Origin: a virus | Virus record (IMG/VR): IMGVR_UViG_3300042907_001269 | Location: 22,908-86,907 of that record | Length of the DNA stretch: 64,000 nt | Direction: 5' to 3' (one strand) | Position numbers and translations under genes: made by a program | In this document: one piece after another, positions 61,968-64,000 of the stretch | How the letters are laid out: each line of letters opens with the position of its first letter | How positions within the stretch are numbered: the stretch's first letter is position 1 | Notes under the pieces: generated by a model | The model's input: only the letters and a program-made list of their open reading frames with translations | Told to the model about the DNA's origin: nothing | Databases searched by the model: none

Positions 61968-62738
61968 ATGCCTAGTATCCGCAGAATATCTGATTTTAAA
62001 CCACTATTTACGAATCTGGCTCAGAGTTCTCACTTTCAGGTCATCTTTGGTGGTCTACCAACTCCACTTTTATCACATCTTGCAATAAGAGGAGTTGACC
62101 CATTATTTGTTGCTAATGATGCGGGACTACTTTGTTTTTCGGCATCACTACCGGGAACTCAACTAGCAACTGCCGATATTAGCAATAATTATACTGGAGT
62201 AAACGAAAGAATTGCTCATCGCAGAATCTTTACAGAAATTGGTCTGGAGTTTTATGTTGATAGTAATTATACCAATTTAAAATTCATAGAGCACTGGATG
62301 GAGTTTATTGCCAGTGGTTCTAATGAGAATCCATCCAGAGACGGATATTATTTTAGAATGAGATATCCAAAAGATTATAAGAGTGATATGACTAAGATTA
62401 TTAAGTTTGATAGAGATTATAATGCAGAAATTGAGTATAATTTTTTCGGACTATTTCCACTTTCTTTAAATTCAGTACCAGTTCAGTATAATGGTTCTGA
62501 TATATTAAAAATGAGTGCCACATTTAATTACGAAAGATATGTTTGTGGCAGAACATTAAGTTTAGATTTTATAAGAAATAATGATAATAATAAAGTCTTA
62601 GGTAATGTAATTAACAGTACAACTAATCAAACAAATAGACAAAATAGACTTGCCACAGGAAGAGATGAATTGATTAATAGAAATCTCAATCTAGGAACTG
62701 GTAGATTGGATGACCCAAGACCAGTTGGAGTTGCCTAA
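61968..62738 (+). CDS. Tail-tube/baseplate initiator protein (gp54-like)
   Basis: A 256-residue protein with tail-tube-fold features: HFQVIFGGLPTPLLSHLAIR, GLLCFSASLPGTQLATADIS and KMSATFNYERYVCGRTLSLD. In T4, gp54 and gp19 share this fold; the neighbourhood of gp48, gp53 and gp26 favours gp54, the initiator of tube assembly on the baseplate. A gp19 assignment is possible but less likely. AAAGG upstream of the ATG serves as ribosome site. Confidence 0.72.
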   Translation: MPSIRRISDFKPLFTNLAQSSHFQVIFGGLPTPLLSHLAIRGVDPLFVANDAGLLCFSASLPGTQLATADISNNYTGVNERIAHRRIFTEIGLEFYVDSNYTNLKFIEHWMEFIASGSNENPSRDGYYFRMRYPKDYKSDMTKIIKFDRDYNAEIEYNFFGLFPLSLNSVPVQYNGSDILKMSATFNYERYVCGRTLSLDFIRNNDNNKVLGNVINSTTNQTNRQNRLATGRDELINRNLNLGTGRLDDPRPVGVA

Positions 62739-62743
62739 GTCGT

Positions 62744-62751
62744 CTAAATAA
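62744..62751 (+). promoter_or_regulatory. Late promoter octamer before gene 26
   Basis: CTAAATAA, 25 bases before the gp26 ATG. Confidence 0.6.
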
Positions 62752-62776
62752 TTTTAACTGAACTTTATAGGATATT

Positions 62777-63496
62777 ATGCCTTTACCAAAGATTGCAACT
62801 CCAATTTATGAATTGGAAATTCCTTCATTAAAAAAGAAAATTAGATATAGACCCTTTCTAGTTAAAGAAGAAAAAATTCTGATTATTGCTCTAGAAAGCG
62901 AAGACCCTAAACAGATTGCAAATGCAGTTAAGAATGTCATTTCAAATTGCATTTTAAGCAAAGGTATTAAAGTAGAAGACCTATCCACATTTGATATTGA
63001 GTATTTGTTTCTTAATATTAGAGGTAAGTCTGTGGGTGAGAGTGTTGATGTTTTAATCACTTGCCCTGATGATGAAACGACTCAGGTTCCGATGAGTATT
63101 AATTTAGATGAGATTACTGTTGAGGTTGATCCAAAACATTCTTGTGATATTAAGTTAGATGATACTCTAACTCTAAGAATGAGATATCCATCTATGACTG
63201 AGTTTATCAAGAATAATTTTGATTCTGGTGATGGTGTAAGTGTTGATGATACTTTTGATTTGATTATATCTTGTATTGATCAAATTTATTCGGAAGAAGA
63301 ATCTTGGACAGCAAGTGATTCTACTAAAAAAGAATTATTAGAATTCGTAGAGCAGTTAAGTTCCAAACAATTCAAAGAAGTTGAAAAATTTTTTGAGACT
63401 ATGCCTAAACTTTCTCATACAATTAAAGTTAAAAATCCAAAGACCGGTGTGGAAAGTGAAGTTGTATTGGAGGGTCTTTCAGCTTTTTTCGTGTAG
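62777..63496 (+). CDS. 26: Baseplate hub subunit gp26
   Basis: A 239-residue protein with the T4 gp26 pattern (PF12322 type): PLPKIATPIYELEIPSLKKK, YRPFLVKEEKILIIALES and LRMRYPSMTEFIKNNFD. gp26 takes part in building the baseplate hub. It is followed two bases later by gp51, the hub assembly catalyst, as in other T4-like cyanophages. Confidence 0.9.
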   Translation: MPLPKIATPIYELEIPSLKKKIRYRPFLVKEEKILIIALESEDPKQIANAVKNVISNCILSKGIKVEDLSTFDIEYLFLNIRGKSVGESVDVLITCPDDETTQVPMSINLDEITVEVDPKHSCDIKLDDTLTLRMRYPSMTEFIKNNFDSGDGVSVDDTFDLIISCIDQIYSEEESWTASDSTKKELLEFVEQLSSKQFKEVEKFFETMPKLSHTIKVKNPKTGVESEVVLEGLSAFFV

Positions 63497-63498
63497 GT

Positions 63499-63672
63499 AT
63501 GGCGCATACTGATCTTGCGTCATACTATAAGACAAACTTTGCTCTGATGCAGCATCATAAATACTCTTTGACTGAACTAGAAGATATGATTCCTTGGGAA
63601 AGGGAAATTTATATAACTCTCCTACAAAATTATATTGAAGAAGAAAATTTAAAGAACCAAGCAAATGGCTGA
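63499..63672 (+). CDS. 51: Baseplate hub assembly catalyst gp51
   Basis: A 57-residue protein, MAHTDLASYYKTNFALMQHH then KYSLTELEDMIPWEREIYIT. The pattern NFALMQHHKYSLTELEDMIPWERE is typical for gp51 of T4-like phages, which catalyses hub formation without staying in the virion. It overlaps the next ATG by eight bases. Confidence 0.85.
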   Translation: MAHTDLASYYKTNFALMQHHKYSLTELEDMIPWEREIYITLLQNYIEEENLKNQANG

Positions 63673-64000
63673 TTTAGCACAAATAGCTCAAAGTGGGGTA
63701 GATCCTATATCTGGGTCCTATTTGTCTGCGGAAAGAAGAAAGGCACTATTTCAAAGAAGTAGAGTCTCATCAAATATTTTTGGTGGAGGTGGGGCACTTG
63801 TTCCGGTTAGTAGAAAATCAGACCCAGAGACTTTAGCAATTGTAAAGTCTCAATCATCATCAATAACATCAGTACAACAACAGGTTAATACCTTAAGTTC
63901 TGAGGTTGCTAATTTAAATAAGGTAATATTTGTTCAGACCCAAACCGTAAATGGAGTTCAAGAACTAGTAGGAAGTTTAAGAGGTGAAGTTACTGTTTTT
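63665..64000 (+). CDS. Virion structural protein, N-terminal part (3' end outside window)
   Basis: Starts MADLAQIAQSGVDPISGSYL within the gp51 frame and stays open to the window's end (112 residues visible). AERRKALFQRSRVSSNIFGG, then VQQQVNTLSSEVANLNKVIF forms a heptad-like coiled coil. Its position after gp26 and gp51 suggests a baseplate hub or tape-measure-related protein; this is not certain from the visible part. Confidence 0.7.
   Translation, partial: MADLAQIAQSGVDPISGSYLSAERRKALFQRSRVSSNIFGGGGALVPVSRKSDPETLAIVKSQSSSITSVQQQVNTLSSEVANLNKVIFVQTQTVNGVQELVGSLRGEVTVF

Overview
The window is part of the genome of a T4-like cyanophage (a myovirus of marine Synechococcus or Prochlorococcus). 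It carries T4 core genes: replication (gp32, gp59, a gp33-like late-transcription co-activator), the gp4 head-completion protein, baseplate genes (gp53, gp48, a gp54-like protein, gp26, gp51), PhoH and ThyX. It also carries genes typical of marine cyanophages: psbA, two high-light-inducible genes (hli), plant-type ferredoxin and glutaredoxin. The DNA is AT-rich, genes are packed with 1-14 base overlaps, and T4-style late promoter octamers (TATAAATA or CTAAATAC) recur. I see no tRNA gene, CRISPR array, insertion sequence or integrase. The longest stretch without a gene is the 236-base psbA leader (2124-2359).

Layout. 1-1340: end of a glycosyltransferase pair. 1361-2123: hli genes interleaved with single-membrane-span microproteins. 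2168-4347: psbA, split by a 209-base group I intron, then a free-standing endonuclease-like gene. 4337-6952: small genes, a metallophosphoesterase, ferredoxin and an HNH nuclease. 7008-35149: a huge adhesion region with a beta-helix-type fibre, three collagen-like fibres (3251, 1447 and 295 residues), three tandem LamG lectin-like genes, a glycine-rich/LamG protein, a 941-residue structural protein and two RCC1 propeller genes flanking a DUF4376 fibre-assembly gene. 35181-50703: a carbohydrate-modification island with multi-domain fusions of glycosyltransferases and methyltransferases, a sulfotransferase, a 2OG-Fe(II) oxygenase and a third RCC1 gene. 50740-54100: glutaredoxin, small conserved genes, a glutamine-riboswitch candidate with three microproteins, and thyX. 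54205-59463: GIY-YIG endonuclease, phoH, a RecB-like nuclease, gp33, gp59, an HNH homing endonuclease and gp32. 59503-64000: gp53, gp48 and gp4 on the minus strand, then gp54-like, gp26, gp51 and a partial structural gene on the plus strand.

How it fits together. PsbA, Hli and ferredoxin probably sustain photosynthetic electron flow during infection. ThyX, glutaredoxin, gp32, gp59, PhoH and the nuclease serve DNA synthesis. gp33 helps read the late promoters that precede many structural genes. The fibre region and the glycan island probably determine host recognition and virion or host-surface decoration; that link is inferred.

The most unusual signals are regulatory. Four genes (two HNH nucleases, one GIY-YIG nuclease and a 53-residue protein) start next to perfect inverted repeats that could hide the ribosome site or start codon, each with a late-promoter octamer in the loop or just upstream. 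Early-type promoters have invariant 17-base spacers, and several lie over stop codons or terminator hairpins. A glutamine-riboswitch candidate precedes a very glutamine-rich peptide.
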